Positions 12,954 to 26,158 of a DNA stretch of 64,000 nt are shown here, piece by piece. The translations under genes were made by a program, and so were the position numbers. This DNA is from Setophaga petechia (Eukaryota > Chordata > Aves > Passeriformes > Parulidae), in the NCBI GenBank assembly GCA_024362935.1, contig JANCRA010000001.1, forward strand, positions 52,239,501-52,303,500, written 5' to 3'. The notes beneath the pieces are model-generated. The model saw only the letters and a list, made by a program, of their open reading frames with translations. It made no database searches and was not told the DNA's origin. The first letter of the stretch is position 1; each line of letters opens with the position of its first letter.

Positions 12954-15900
12954 GTTATAACCTTTGTAGATTTAACCTTGTACCAGCAGCAGAATTAAAG
13001 GTCAAAGAAAATAAAAATAGCACAGGATACAAACACTCATAGTACCTAGCATATCCATAAGGTACTCTGCAGACCACATGTCTGCATTGCAAATTGATTG
13101 ATACATTCTACATATGTGAAATTTAAGGCACTCAAGTTATGATCCAAAAGAACAGAAAGGCAGTCTCAAAGAAAACACAAGAACTAAAGTATCGGCTTAC
13201 TGCTAATTCACTGTGCTGCAAACTCCAGCCTAAATGCAAATAAATGCTGTGTCCTTTAGGTCAGGTAGATGAAAAGTCTTCTACCAATAAAAGGCATCTG
13301 TCAAATTTGCAGTATAGAGATTAAAAGCATTTGAAAGGTAAATCTGAAACCCCAGACTGAAACAACACTGTGCTTTCATTTAAACACGTTACTCTGCGTG
13401 GTTACTATAAAGCTTTTCACTCACAGTGTAATTTAAGGACCATTTGGATATTCTGTTTGGAAAAAAGGTGTCAAATTAAGGAAAGCGGTGTCAAGTCCAG
13501 AAACTTTGTGAAAATGAAGCCCCATCTGTAATAGCACCCTATAGGCTTTTATTCCAACAGCATTATTATGTAATTGTACTGGTGCCATAGCATTTGCTTC
13601 AGAGACCCCCATCTCTATGAAAAGACTCCCCCAGCATCCCTGCTCCTGTCAGCCCCAAATGCTGGTGACAGATTCCAGGCAGTCAGCAGCTAACACTGTG
13701 ACACAGCCCAGGCTGTGATGTTCATGTGAAGCACACGGCTGTTCGAGGTCCCCAGACAGAACCTGCCTGCTTGCACAGGTTCATTGACCTCGAACTCCTA
13801 AAAAACTCACTTCCTTTTCAAACCAGGACACATGGACAGCCCACATTTCCCTCACTGCTGACTTCTGACATTCAAGGCCAGAGAGGGCTCTGGCTGTTGA
13901 GGACAGCTCTCAACCTCACTAATGCAGAGAAAGTTGGGCCAGCAGATGCCACTCACACAAGGAAGCAGCAGGCAGTGACAAACCAACTGAGTACCAGAAG
14001 GGATGATTTTTGGTTTTGTTTTGTTCTCCAAGGGTACTGGACCTAATCTGAGATCATGTAGATCAATCTTGTAGATCACATCTGCTGCACAGTATCTCCC
14101 TAACCACTTTTAGTCTGTTCTTCTATTTGGAATCCCATCTGGCCATAAAGGACAGAGAGAATAATTCAATTTATACAAGTTTCATCAAAGTGAGGAGCTT
14201 GCCATTGGAGGATACACCCCACACTACCTTCTACAATGAAGGAAAGAATCCAAAATACAAATCTGTCTCTCTTACTTCTTTTGCCCATGAAACAAGCTGT
14301 CTTTTCGGAATGATAAGGTTTATTTAACCCGTAACTTACTCAAAGGCCACAACAGAAATCCCTACTATTTTCTGCAAGTATGGATACTGATAAATTTTTT
14401 GACTTAACAGGTCTTTCTGCTTTGGACACAGGTATGCCAGACATCCTGATGTCGGTGTGAAACGTGCATTGAAGTTGCAGGAAAAGAGTTAAGATCCTTT
14501 CTTATGTCCCTTTCTTCCAGCTAAAGGGATAGATTGAAAGTGCCACACCAACAATCCCAGCCATCACATACCCTCCAAGTAATAAATTATTTACTACTGT
14601 CCCCTATTTGAAAGGAAGTCAATTAGTTAACATCCTATCAATTAATACTCAGCAAGGAACAATAACAAGAGAGGAACTGGTCTGAACAGCACAGCTCTTG
14701 AAACAAAGAGTGCTTTTAAACTGGATACCTCTGTGTTCAAGCCACTATCTTGCTTCACTGAACATCTATTCCAATACATAAGCAGCTACATTTGCTAGCA
14801 AGACATCCTGTTGACACCTATTCAGTGCTGCCCTACTTTGGCACGGCAGTCCTGTGCGTTCTGCAGGGTTCAATCAAGTACTCAGATACATTCAAAGGAT
14901 TATAATGTGATGTATTTGAGGGCATCAGGCAAAAGCTTTGTTTCCCAGAACAACATCTGAAGGGCAGCAGCCCCTCGAGAGAGGACGCTGCAAACAAAGT
15001 TACCCTGGAGACAGTCTCTGAGGAACAGTGACAATTCTCCCCAGACAAGATGATCTGTGGGGCTGGTATTTTACAGTGGGGGGATGGGGTGGTGAGTTCT
15101 CCACTCCTTGTTTGGGAAGCAGGAAGGGAAATGAAGGTGAGGGAAGGAAAAATAATGCTAGGAACTTATTCCAGGATCTTTATAATAAGAAAAGCCCATC
15201 ACTGCCTCTACTATACAATAGTATCATTTTACTGTCAGGACATAAAGAGCTTTCTCAGCTTCTTGACATGACTTTCTCGTAGACTTTGCCTTCAGCACTG
15301 CAATCCAATAAAAGCAGAGCTCAGTCAACCTCTCTGCTCAAGAACTGAGCACCCTGAATTCATGGTCTTCATTTTGCCAAGCCTTCACACACCTCTCTTC
15401 TTCAGACAGGGAGCCCAGCCAGAGGAAGCACCACACACATGAAGCCATGAGAACTCACCAGAGGGATCACAGCAAACTGTGTCAAAACAGATTTTTGTTT
15501 AATATTGTCAAAGCCAGGTATTCTGCTTTATGAACAAACATTCACCCAGGCTTCCCCAGGAAAAATACCTTTTGTTACTATTATTTTTCAGCTCTACTTA
15601 GCCCTTCCCCACAGCTTTAGCTGCTATTGCTCTTGCTTTCTAGGTAGTATAGCTATGGTACTAACCATTTCACATGTTTATTTGGCTTCACACATAATGC
15701 TCTAGAGGTGTAAGCATTATTACTACATAACCACCATTGAAGGTATCTATAAAAACTAAGGAACATTTGACAGCTCTGCAGCTACCATTTACACAAGATA
15801 CTCAGATTGCCATATCCCACTACCAAACAAACCAAAACCAAACCTATAAATAAATAAAACAAAAATAAAAATCACACACTGCAGTGAAACATTAAAATGG

Positions 15901-18412
15901 ACTTGGCCCCTAAAATGGTTGTGAGTTTAACTCTCAGAGAGGTTCACAACCCACAGCTCCTTTTGACTTCTGGGTTTATCCTTTTTAACTCAATGCATTT
16001 TCATGAGTGCTAGAGAGACTGATCTCACCTACTTGTGTCAACTTTTCTGTGCCCTAAGCTTCTAACCATAATAGCGTTCCAGAGTGATATTGGATACACC
16101 AGCCCTCCTCAAAAGTTATTCTTGATTGCATTTTGCCAACTGGCCAACAAGGGATAATGAAATTCAACATGTAAGCACTCCCCCAAGAGCTGGAGAATTT
16201 CACATCTGTCATATATTTACTATCCAAAAAAGAAAGGCACTGTATTTGTGCAAGGGCTAGGGCTCTGAGAAACAGGGCTGTCACCAGATGTTCCACAGCT
16301 GAGAGTCTGTGTAGCCTCAAGATGTGAGGCTAATCAGTGCAGGCCCTAAATAATTAAGTTACTATGTTTTGCAAGAACTGCTGGCTGTTTAGAGGAGAAA
16401 GGCTACAATTCAACATCCTAGTGAGGGAAAGGCAGAAAGAGCTCATATATTATATAGGTGAATGGGGGACAGCCAGCATTACCAGGGCAGAATGCACAGG
16501 ACGAAGTGGGAATCCACATCAAGCTAGACATCAAAATAGAGCAGTCCCTCTTTCTGGGGCCTGCTAGGAAGATTTTGGCACCAGTGCCACAAATCAGAGC
16601 AGAGAGCAAATAGTCTAAGCCATTTGGGTTTCTACTAAACAGCATTCCCAATCCTGTTTTCAATTAAGATCCTCAAGGACACTGAACAGAGACTATAGGT
16701 TCATCCATTTTGTGCCTCATCTCCTCCATCTTACTGTCTTCCAACTCTTTAATCTTAGGCTCCTGTGAATTCAGGTATGCAATCTGAAACAAGGGCTGTA
16801 GCTATCAGGATGCAAGGATGTGCTTGCAATGCCTCACGACAACTGCTCTGTGTCTGGAGCGGCGGCAGCGCTGAAGACACACCAAACAGCTTCTTACAAA
16901 TAAGAGCTCTCAAAATTTAGGCCCAAACTTGTTTTTTTTTTTTTTAAAGGTAAGCAAGTTGGAGCTTTTTTGCAATTATTTTTTATGGCTGATACTGTAA
17001 CACATGACTTCCAAGCACTTTCATGGCCAGGGCTCACAAACGCTAAGGTGTCTGCTGGTGGTAGGAATTCATTATGTATTTGGCATTTGGCCATGAGGCC
17101 ATTTTTTCCCCCCCAAATCAAATTAAGGAAAACAACTAAACATTATTAGATTTTTTAGTCCTCAGAATTCCCCCAGAGCAATATCTAACGGTAAGATTTT
17201 TAATTGCACATGCCTATAAGATTACAAATTGTGATGACAGGCCGGATTTCAAGTCACGACAAAGACATGAACGCATGTCAAATGTTCCTAGCATTATTCC
17301 AAGTTTAGAAAGACCAGCTCACTGTGGGTTTATTTATATATACAGTATGAAAATTACATTTAAAGGACATATACATCCTCATATGTACATAAACACACAG
17401 AAAAATAAAGTCAAGTGATCTGGATTTTCCTACAACTGTTACAAGTAAGCATTCTTGCTTGAAAACATACTACCAATTACAAGTACACAGAATTGCGCAG
17501 CAGTGCTGGCAAAATACAGTCTGAGGTGATAAACAGGACTTGGCCATGAGTCTGTCTTTCAGAGTGGAGGAATAAAGGGGATACCTGTTCCCAGGAACAC
17601 TTGCCAGCCCTGGTGCTGACTGCCCTGCCCCAGCAGAGAAACAGACACATTAGAGGGAGGAAGAGGAAGCCTCTGGAGAAACGCACAGCAAGCAGCACTT
17701 GGCTGGGTTTGCTTTGTGGAGCACCATCGTGGTTTTCCCTGCCTGCAGAGACAGTGCCACATGGATTTGCTCATCCACACCCTTGGCTGGAAGGGCACAA
17801 GGCTCCCAGCTCTGCCCCAGCCTGACAAAAATAGCCCAGCCAGGCACACTGCCTTGCTCTTAAGCCAACAGGCACATCTCCCCGCCAGCGCAGAGAGAAG
17901 TGCTGCACCAGACTGACATACCAAAGCCAGCTTCCTTTTTGTCATCTACTCCCCTGATACTAAATCAGCCCTTACTGCAGCCTCCAGCACTTCAGTAATA
18001 GAAACAAGACACTGTGAATTAAAAGTTGGAGACAGATCTTCAGCAACAAGAGCTGCAGAGGGGGGAAAAAACCCCTAAAATTCTCCTTTAAATCAGCAGC
18101 ACTGATGGACTTCTGATTGTTCCTAGAAAAACATGAAGGGGATCAGCCTATCAGGAGAATAAGGACCAAGCACGATGCTGTAACTCTCAGAGCAGGGGAG
18201 CAGCCCACAATCTAGTGAACTCACTGCAAGCACTAAGGTTTGAGAGATTAGCCCAGGGTACCTCTCCTCCATCCTACACTCCAGCTTGCCCCATAGTAAC
18301 CACTCTGGGCTGAGCAAACCAGATTCAGAGTGCATTTACATGAAAACACTGACTTGCCACGGGATTTGGAACAGACCCAAAAACATTTAGGGCATGAGCT
18401 GGACTTCAGGAC

Positions 18413-18467
18413 ATGGGCTGGACTCAATGATCTTGAATGTCTCGTCCAACCCACTGATTCTGTGATT
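18413..18467 (+). mobile_element. CR1 LINE 3'-end fragment
   Basis: The sequence matches the terminal ~55 bp of avian CR1: a GGACTCAATGATCTT-like block, then CGTCCAACCC, then a degenerate ATTCTGTGATT tail in place of the usual ATTCTATG octamer repeats. CR1 copies are commonly 5'-truncated, and this piece keeps only the tail. It is in the same orientation as the larger copy at 48640. The identification rests on remembered family consensus and is probable despite the short length. Confidence 0.7.
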
Positions 18468-21400
18468 AAAGGAACTCAGTATTAAAATGCTATATTTATT
18501 TATGGTTCTACATTCTGGAGACTTAAGAACAGGTGACAATTTGACTGAGCTTCTAAAATCCATCAGGTATCTCAGTTTCCATAGACTATGGTAAAGGAGG
18601 GAGTGAGAGTAACAAAATTACACATTCCTAGTCCTATTCTAATGCACAGACTGTCTTTTTTAGCACCTGTGAGTCTTACAGGAAACAAACTTACACCTCA
18701 GGATGTGTAACAAGGCACCCACCACCATCAAGCACTGCAGAAAGCAACCCCACACAGCAAAGCACAAGGGAATATACAGAAGTATGTGCTGCTGTGATTA
18801 TAATTCCTGAGTTTATGGATGCATTCAGTACTGCACTGTAACTAAAAACCCACCAGCCCAGGCCCACGCTTGCCACAATGGGCAGATTGCAGCATCTGTG
18901 TGGTGCTGGCCAAAAACCCATTGCACATCCCACAGCTTGGAGCAGAACCATGACAGAACAGGGATCATCCTGCCAGGCCCTGGGAGGAATATTCCAGAGA
19001 GGCTGCCCAACACAAAACTGTTTGATGAAATCGGGGAAATTCCAAATGAGGAAAATCTACTGAAGTCTCCAACATGCTCTTAATTTTTCCCACACCACAG
19101 CATCTTTCTCAAATGAGTTGCTCATCGAGCAGTAGGAAATGTCTTCCCAATTCAAAAGAAACCACATCACCAAACATATCCAGTGCAAAAAAATAATGAT
19201 CAATAAAGGAAACAAATGAACAACAGCAAATATGCCATGGGGTAATAAACATCAGATGGTTCTAAGATTCATTTAACATGGTGGAGTTGATAAAATGAAT
19301 GTTAAAGATATCTTCTGGGGAATCAGCAGTTTCATTTGCAATAAAGAGCTGCTTCTTGCTGTTTTTATCTGGGCAAAGGGTGCTCTCCCTAACAGGAAAA
19401 CAGCAGGCATGCCCAGAACTCACGGGAGTAGGTTAGCAGCAGCTGAGGAGGAGGTGCAAGAATACAGGTGGCCATAATTCATTCCCTCATTCATTCTTTT
19501 TTCATTTTAGCTTGGAGTACTTCATCATGCCCAGCTTCAATGTATGAGAGAACTAGGGCCAGAAAATTCTCAGAAGTTTTTTTTTTTTATCCAACTGCAA
19601 CAGTTTAAGCTTAGCTGACATTATTAGAAAAAGAAAGAAGAAATAACAACCGATTTGTGAGCAATCCCACAGATTTGCACATCCAGAAAAGAGGTGTTCC
19701 AGCTACATGGAAAGGATGGGCACAGCAAGCTTCTGAACTTACAAAACCTGGCCATGGCTTTCACCTGCACTGCTGGAAAGGGTTGTCTCTGCCCTAGCAC
19801 TACACAGCTGCTTTGTCTGTAAAGCTGTCCTTCGGTCCTGCACCTCTCCATTCACTGGGGGAATGGATGCATGGCCTCACCCACTAAACACCTTCAATCA
19901 GCCCAGAATGTCATGACCTCTCCAACCCCTGGCAGCTTCCTATCATTTTCACTAAAACGAGCTTTATCTGGAAGCTTAGCCTTAACAAAGTAGACAGGAA
20001 TCGGCAATTAGCCAAATTAAAGTAACGATGCAATAGGTGAAAACAAATAGGCAATGGGTGGGCAGTTATCTCCCCTATTCATGAGGATAAGGAAAGGGAA
20101 GCTGCTCACTTCTGCTGCTCTTTCTTTACTGCACCAGCCTCATTCAACCTCAGCTTGTCCCAAAAAACAGTCCCTTTGGAGTATATTGCATGTCCAGGAA
20201 GACCCCGGACAAAGCGAATTATTTCTGGTGTTCCATGGCACCTCTGGGTATTGGCTAAGGGATGCTTGTACCTGTATTAGTCAGCTCTGAGACACTACAT
20301 TTTCTAGTCTTGCTTCCTTAAGGACTATTAACTCCAAAAGAATGTATAGAGAGATCTTTCTCATGAATAATTGGGAAAGTTAGGCAAGATTTTTTTGCTT
20401 GGTTGTTGGGGTTTTTTTGTTTCGTTTTTTGATTCGGCTTGGGTTTTTTCAAGCATTTGCATCTAATGCCAAACCACAGCAATTGCATCACTTACATGGA
20501 AAACCACTGTGGTTTTTCATTGGGATGCTAATCTTAATACCCATATCCATCAGAAGTCAAACAGCTTTGGCCCCATCAATATCCTGATGAGTTGTAAGTT
20601 GCTGAGAACCTAAGTAAAATTTATTTAGAGAGTAACTGCCTTGAAAGTACCCACTTTTAATAGCAATCCCATATTTATTCTGTGCTTAGCTATGACAAGT
20701 ACTAGTAAGGAATAGGGCTATCAAACAGTACTTGCTAGCCAGAAACTACTACAAAATAGACAGACCTGGATCAGCATGGTTGGATAATTTCAACATCTTC
20801 CTGAATTCCAAGAGCAAGCCAGGCAATACCCCAGAGATCCTGTCATTTCAAGCATATGGCTTCTCTTAATTCTTTCAAAACAATTCATGGGAAAGAAGGT
20901 TTTAGCCTGGTAACCTTTAAGCTCCCTTAACTGCATGAGCTTTGACTTTTCAATTTTTTTTAAAAAAGAATGCTAAAGGTTTGTAGAAAGACAAAGGAAA
21001 AGGAAAATTAAGAAAGACTTTTAGGGCATTCATGGCCCTTTTGTTTTTCCTCTCCAGTACCACCCAAGCTGTTTTCAGGTTGGCTTATTTTTTCCTCAAC
21101 ATATCAGCCTGATCCCTTTCTGAAGCTCCTCCAAAGTGCTGCCACCAAACCACCCTGTGTATTTGCTCAGCACTTGCTCAAAATTACCAAAACCCAAGTG
21201 CACCAGACATCACATTTGCATAGCCTGAACTGGGAGAGGATTGGAAGGCTCAAGAGACTGGCTGCAAGCTAAAGTTTCCAGATCAAATCAAGACTAGGCC
21301 AGAAACAAAGAAACCTAATCATTCTACATAGCAACTGCCTGGCAGCTGAAACAAAATGAATACTTAGGTCAGCTTTTTTAGACAGCAGATGTTTGCACCA

Positions 21401-21947
21401 TGACACCTATTCATTACCTAGGGTTATTAACTACATAAATATAATTTTTCAGAATTTTTAAGAACCCTTATTGCATAAAGCTATTTACACCTCTTTGTGA
21501 AAAGCTCCGCATTGCACTTTTCAGTTCTGTTTTTTAAAAACTGACTTTTCTTAAAGAAGTTCACTAATAAAAACATTTTTACAATCACAGTAAAATATAA
21601 TAGGAATTAAATTATGGTGCAATAATTCACACTTGACTGCACAGAGGCCATTTGGCCTTCATCTTTGTGTCTGAATGTGCTGGGTGGGAATTACTGCACT
21701 GTAATTCACATGCTGTCACATCTTATGGCTTGGCTAACGCTTGAAAAAATCAGAGCTCAGAGTCGGTCACTAGAGAACAGAAATCAGTCTTGTCAGGAAA
21801 TTGTTACAAATGACAGAAGCATCAGATATTTCAGGCCTGAAAGGTAACACAACTTACCCCCTCCTGCTGCTGTGAGCACATTTTCTGTTGCCGCAGTTCA
21901 GAAAGAAACCCACATGCACTGCTGCCATGCACCATACATGTTAAAAA
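18468..21947. other. Gene-free stretch, unique sequence
   Basis: No exon or transposon was recognised. A T/G tract occurs at 20390-20450. The block at about 21560-21740 is AT-rich with several TAATT and CAATAAT-type motifs and could be a conserved non-coding element, but only alignment could show that. Confidence 0.55.
20390..20450. repeat. T/G low-complexity tract
   Basis: T-runs of 6-7 interrupted by G, GGGG and two TTCG-type units. It matches in composition the complement of the A/C-rich tracts elsewhere in the window. Confidence 0.7.
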
Positions 21948-22360
21948 CCATCAAATGTTTAGGATGGAAAAGGACTAAATATCATCCAGTTCCAACCCCC
22001 CTGCCATGGGCAGGGACAGCTCGCACTAGACCAGGTTGCTCAGAGTCCCAACCAACCTGGATTTGAACACTTCCAAGGATGGGACATACAGCTCCCCTGG
22101 GCAACCTGCTCCAGAGCCTCACCACCCTCACAGTGGATCTCTTTTTAGCTTTGTGGAACATCACAACCTTCCTGCAGCCCCTTCTCTGGGGTTTGTTCAG
22201 ATCCCTCTGGATGGCATTCCATCCTTCAGGCATGGCAATGCATCACACAGCTCAGTGTCAACAAAAAACTTGCTGAGGATGCACTGAGTTGATCCCTTTG
22301 TCTGTGCCACTGATGAAGGCATTAAATAGCCCTAGTCCTGATTTGGAACCCTGGGAGGAA
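21948..22360 (-). mobile_element. CR1 LINE fragment, RT joined to 3' UTR
   Basis: Read on the minus strand, 22360 to about 22145 encodes the CR1 RT around the catalytic region. A degenerate FVDTEL replaces the family's FADDTKL, and EGWNAIQRDLNKPQ corresponds to the usual EGRDAIQRDLDRLE. A weak FHKAK match to the family's FNKAK follows. Sequence then passes at about 22143 straight into the CR1 3' UTR (ACTGTGAGGGTG, GAGCAGGTTGCCC, CTGCCCATGGCAGGGGG, GGTTGGAACTGG), ending near 21948. Compared with the copy at 48640-49415, roughly 500 bp between the FNK motif and the UTR is missing. The copy is also 5'-truncated and has frame breaks, so it is inactive. The family call is firm; the exact ends are good to about 15 bp. 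Confidence 0.88.
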
Positions 22361-23818
22361 AAGGTCTTGTTTCCTCCCTATAGGAGGAAGATTCTTTGAG
22401 CAGACACAATTGCCAAAAACTGAAGAAAAACCCCCAACATTATGAGAAAACCCTCTTAAAAACTCCTTCCTTATTTACTGTGAAATTTAGACATGAAAGA
22501 AGTGGGTCTGCACACAGACCTCTATATTGCGTAATGGCTTAAATGAGAATTAAATACTGGATAGTCTTAAAAAGGTTGAATTTCACCCTCTATCAGTTTA
22601 TAGATTGATCTGTCATCAGATGGGGAACTTAATACTCTCATTTTTAGTGTAATGCTGCTAATGAAAGCGCTGTAGTTTATAAAGAGAACAGTCACCCCCT
22701 TTTATCAGGAAAAGCCTTCCTCGATCACTTGTTCCACTATGGAAAAGGTGGCACGGCTGCAGGTAATACAAATTGCCAAGAATAGCAAACATTATAAATA
22801 TTTCAAGGATGATTAATCTTTAAAACACTGAAGTTAGGCAGAAGCCTGGAAGTCAACTTGGCTATTTCACAACTAATAAAACATGTATCTTGTATTTCAT
22901 TGTGACTGTATAAAGTGTATCGTAGTAAAAGGCAATTATCCACCATTCACTAGCTAACATAACACTTGTACAAGTATAAAAGAAACACAGTATGTATTTT
23001 AAGCAGTGACAATATTTTCACCGTATTAAAATAGTAGTGAGGCAAATGTTCAGCTCACATTAAACAGCACTCTGTCACCAAAGACCAGCCTGCTAGCATC
23101 ATATATTCCCCCAAGATAGATAATGCAGCTTGCTTTAACAGAATCATTGTCACCAGGCAACTACCAGTGCTGTTCAGTAATAAATATTTCCACTGTTCCC
23201 ACAGAAACTGGCTCGGCATCTGGACCTGCTAATGCCTGGAGAGATCAGCCTGACCTTGGAGTGCCATCCTTTCACAAGGATGCAGCCCTCGCCACGGCTG
23301 TCTCCCAGAAGCATTGCAGAGATGGAGCAGAAGCTCAGAGGGCAGGAACAGGACAGCAGACGAGGCTCTCTCTCTTCCTTGCAGCTGCAGTGACTTGAAA
23401 GGACTTCAAATTTCATTTCCTACTCGGCGAATGATAAATAAGCTCAGCCCCATCTCAAACTAATTCTCATATGGAGAGACAAAACGGCATCTGTCCCTAA
23501 ATGCAGCAAGGTCACTTCACAGCTACGCCACAAGACTGCATAAATGAATTCTTGGAGGCAACCAGTTTTTTAAGTTTAGAACTGGGACAGCAGCATCTGC
23601 AGTCCTGCCAGTTTGGTGCTGTCAAATATCAGTATTAGGCCTTAAGCTTCGTAACAATACCATGCTCCAGGACTTGACAGGCTTTGTCCGAACTACAACC
23701 AATTTTAGCTCAAACTTAGCTCTAATCTCCAAAGTTATTTGAGAAACTTTGCTGCACTTGCAACTTCCCCTGGGATCAGATAACTTTTGTCTAGTCTGTC
23801 CTAGCTGCAATGTCAGAT
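22361..23818. other. Gene-free stretch, unique sequence
   Basis: No exon, RNA gene or transposon was recognised. The part at about 22560-22740 has AT-rich blocks with GATTGATC- and TAATG-type motifs and could be conserved. Open frames of 80-91 codons at 23123-23416 lie on both strands over the same bases and share no known motif, so they are likely chance. Confidence 0.5.
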
Positions 23819-23983
23819 TGTTGGTTTGGGCTGGGATAGAGTTCCTTTTTTCTTAGTAGCTGGTACAGTGGTGTGTTTTGGATTTGGCATGAAAATACAG
23901 AATCACATTCATATACAAAGATGGAGGGAAGTAGGCAAGCATCTGTGCAGTGCTTAGTTGCTAGCTGGACTTAAATCATGTCA
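23819..23983 (+). mobile_element. Internally deleted solo LTR, family A
   Basis: The 5' end (about 23819-23905) matches an avian endogenous retrovirus LTR that begins TGTTGGTTTGGGCTGGGATA and continues with CTTAGTAGCTGGTA and TTTGGATTTGGCATGAAAA. The 3' end (about 23949-23983) matches the end of the same LTR: GTGCTTAGTTGCTAGCTGG then TTAAATCATGTCA. The middle, about 420 bp in the full copy at 46612-47198, is missing. The element begins TG and ends CA. Flanks are CAGAT (23814-23818) and CTGAT (23984-23988), a 4-of-5 match that may be a decayed 5-bp target-site duplication. No internal retroviral genes adjoin it. I recall the family as ERVL-like, with low certainty. Confidence 0.8.
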
Positions 23984-25774
23984 CTGATGCCTATTCTTTG
24001 TCCTGTAATTTCAGCCAGGTTTTGGTTACATTATTGTGTAACTTGTTCTGACTTCAGTTGTGCTTAGTTTTGCGCTTAGTATGCATTTCTAATCCAAAAA
24101 TCACATTGTATATCAAGGAAAATAAGGAATTTAAGCAATCACAGCAATTACTAACCTACCCCATTGACCATCAGGAAAGAACAGTGCGCAACCCATTAAT
24201 AAATACAGGGTTAGAATATATATAAAACAATCCCAAGCAGCTGCAAGACCAGGAGGAACCAAACCCTAGAACTTTGCCCAAGCAGGATCCAGGATGCTGA
24301 CAGCTCGCTCTCATGTCACAAGCACAAGGCAAGAGCTTAGCAGCAGAAGAAACAGGTAGATAGTCACACCTGTTGATTTTATTGCATTTTTAACAATCTC
24401 CAACAGAAACTGGGCAGTTTGGACTATTACTTAATTGGAAAAAGAAGTGGTTGTCCCTTTTTTGAATAATTAAAAGAAGCAGAGTAATAACAACTCATTC
24501 TTTGTTGCCCATCATATAGTTAGACATGCAGTACAATCCTAAAAAAGTAATTTGCAAATAAATAATAATAAACCCATATAAAAGGATGATAAAGATCTTC
24601 CCATACAAGAGGCCCTCAGCTCTCTTCCACAGTCTAAAATACGTTACTTGTTTTGGAGACATGCAAAATTTCACCCCACAGCGATCACTGTGCTATCCTT
24701 CCCATCCTGCTCCTAACAGCATGCAGCTCTGAATCCCTTTATTTCTATTATTATTTTTGTCCAGCAGTCTGGAAGTCTTAAATCTCAGCTCTGAGCCACA
24801 CAGGAGCACGACAGCAATGTGACAGAGCAGGTGCACATCTCTCCAGGCTTGCAAACTGAGCTGCTGCCTGTCATGTCCATCTCATTTCAAGTGAACTTTT
24901 GACACGTTCATTTGTGGGTGAAGAGAAATCTGCTCTGTTTGGGGTCAAGGGGAGGAAGGCTGAGGAAGAGAACAGCTGCTCATTCCAGAAAATGCCTCTT
25001 GGAAATCCACCTGCCACAGGGAAAGAGGATCCGTTTGCTCAGGTGTACGTGGGGGGAAACATAAACCAAGCAGCACTTTCCCAGGGTCCAGACCTTCAAA
25101 TGCTTTGGGAAAAGCTTCTAAAGGAGGGCAAAAAGAAGGCAGGGGCGCAAAAGTCCTGTCCCCTCAGCAGAGCCCTTGCAAAGGATGAAAAAGGCTTTGC
25201 TTTTATTGTTATTGCTGATGGCTTTATTTTTTTCCTTGGTATTATTTCAGTCTATCTTGTGTAATTCTCTGATTTTTTTATAACAGGTTTAGTTTTAGGG
25301 AACAAATGGATTTACAGGCTTTGCTGTAGCTTAGGAATAGGGATAGCTTTTGGGGGGGGCTTCCACACTGCTCCAGGTTGTGGCATAAATTGGAAACTAT
25401 TTCCCATTCAAGTCAAGGGTAACAGTAAAGATAGCAGCCACTAAACAAATCTATTATTACCTTAAGTATTTCACATGGTTCAGTTTTTTTGGTGAGCTAT
25501 GATTCAAAGCAGTCTGAGCAAAACTAGACAGTGCTGTGCCTGTGTATTTTGGATACAGCAGATTAACATCATCACTGAGGAAATGCAAGGACTCATGACC
25601 TTTTCCCCTTTTATGATTTCTACTGCTTATCAACAAGATGACATTATACCAGGGCACTATTCTGGAAGATTACTTTTCATCTTCCACATCACTGAAGTAT
25701 ACACCCTTTGACTCCATACCTGTCATCACAGCCCAAGACATACAATCTACTCCAAGAAATGATACAGCTAAAGC

Positions 25775-25856
25775 AAAAAAAAAAAAAAAACAAAAAAACA
25801 AACCAAGCCCCCTCAAAAAAAAAACCCCAAAACATCAAAACACCACCACCACCCCT
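25775..25856 (+). repeat. A/C-rich low-complexity tract (A16 start)
   Basis: Starts with sixteen A (25775-25790), then A-runs with C interruptions, then CACCACCACC. It belongs to the same class as the tracts at 9907, 11203, 28439 and 37103. Confidence 0.8.
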
Positions 25857-26127
25857 CCAATTTATGAGATCACTGGTCTAAGAAATCTGTCTGTAATGCA
25901 GCTACCACTATGGATGAAGAGGCTGGGTCAGGGAATTCAAAAAGGGAATGAGATGTAGCAAGCTCAGTCTGAAAAAGTAGCTCATATCATCTCCAGCAAT
26001 CACTACAGTACAGGAGCCATCCCAGATCATGAAAGAGGAACTCAAATGCTTGATTCCTGTTAATCATAAATTCTGAATGCCTTCTGCATGCAGCGAAAAG
26101 GGATTACTAAAAGTGAAAATGAAAAGA

Positions 26128-26158
26128 AAAAAAAACACACAAAAAACAAACCCAAAAC
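26128..26158 (+). repeat. Short A/C-rich tract
   Basis: About 30 bp of A-runs broken by single C or CCC, within otherwise unique sequence. Confidence 0.6.

Larger units (their letters stand above)
9993..18412. other. Gene-free stretch, unique sequence with simple repeats
   Basis: No coding exon, RNA gene or transposon is recognisable. It holds A/C-rich and T-run simple repeats (11203-11320, 11737-11754, 12941-12953), a perfect hairpin at 11820-11852, and a 14-bp tandem duplication at 12574-12601. A slightly GC-richer patch lies at about 17560-17900, where several overlapping open frames on both strands are all shorter than 130 codons and carry no familiar motif. The texture is intergenic or intronic. 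Confidence 0.6.

Noticed and set aside
24899..25264. 121-codon open frame with hydrophobic C-terminal end
   Set aside because: The hydrophobic end is a translated T-rich run; no domain or supporting signals.
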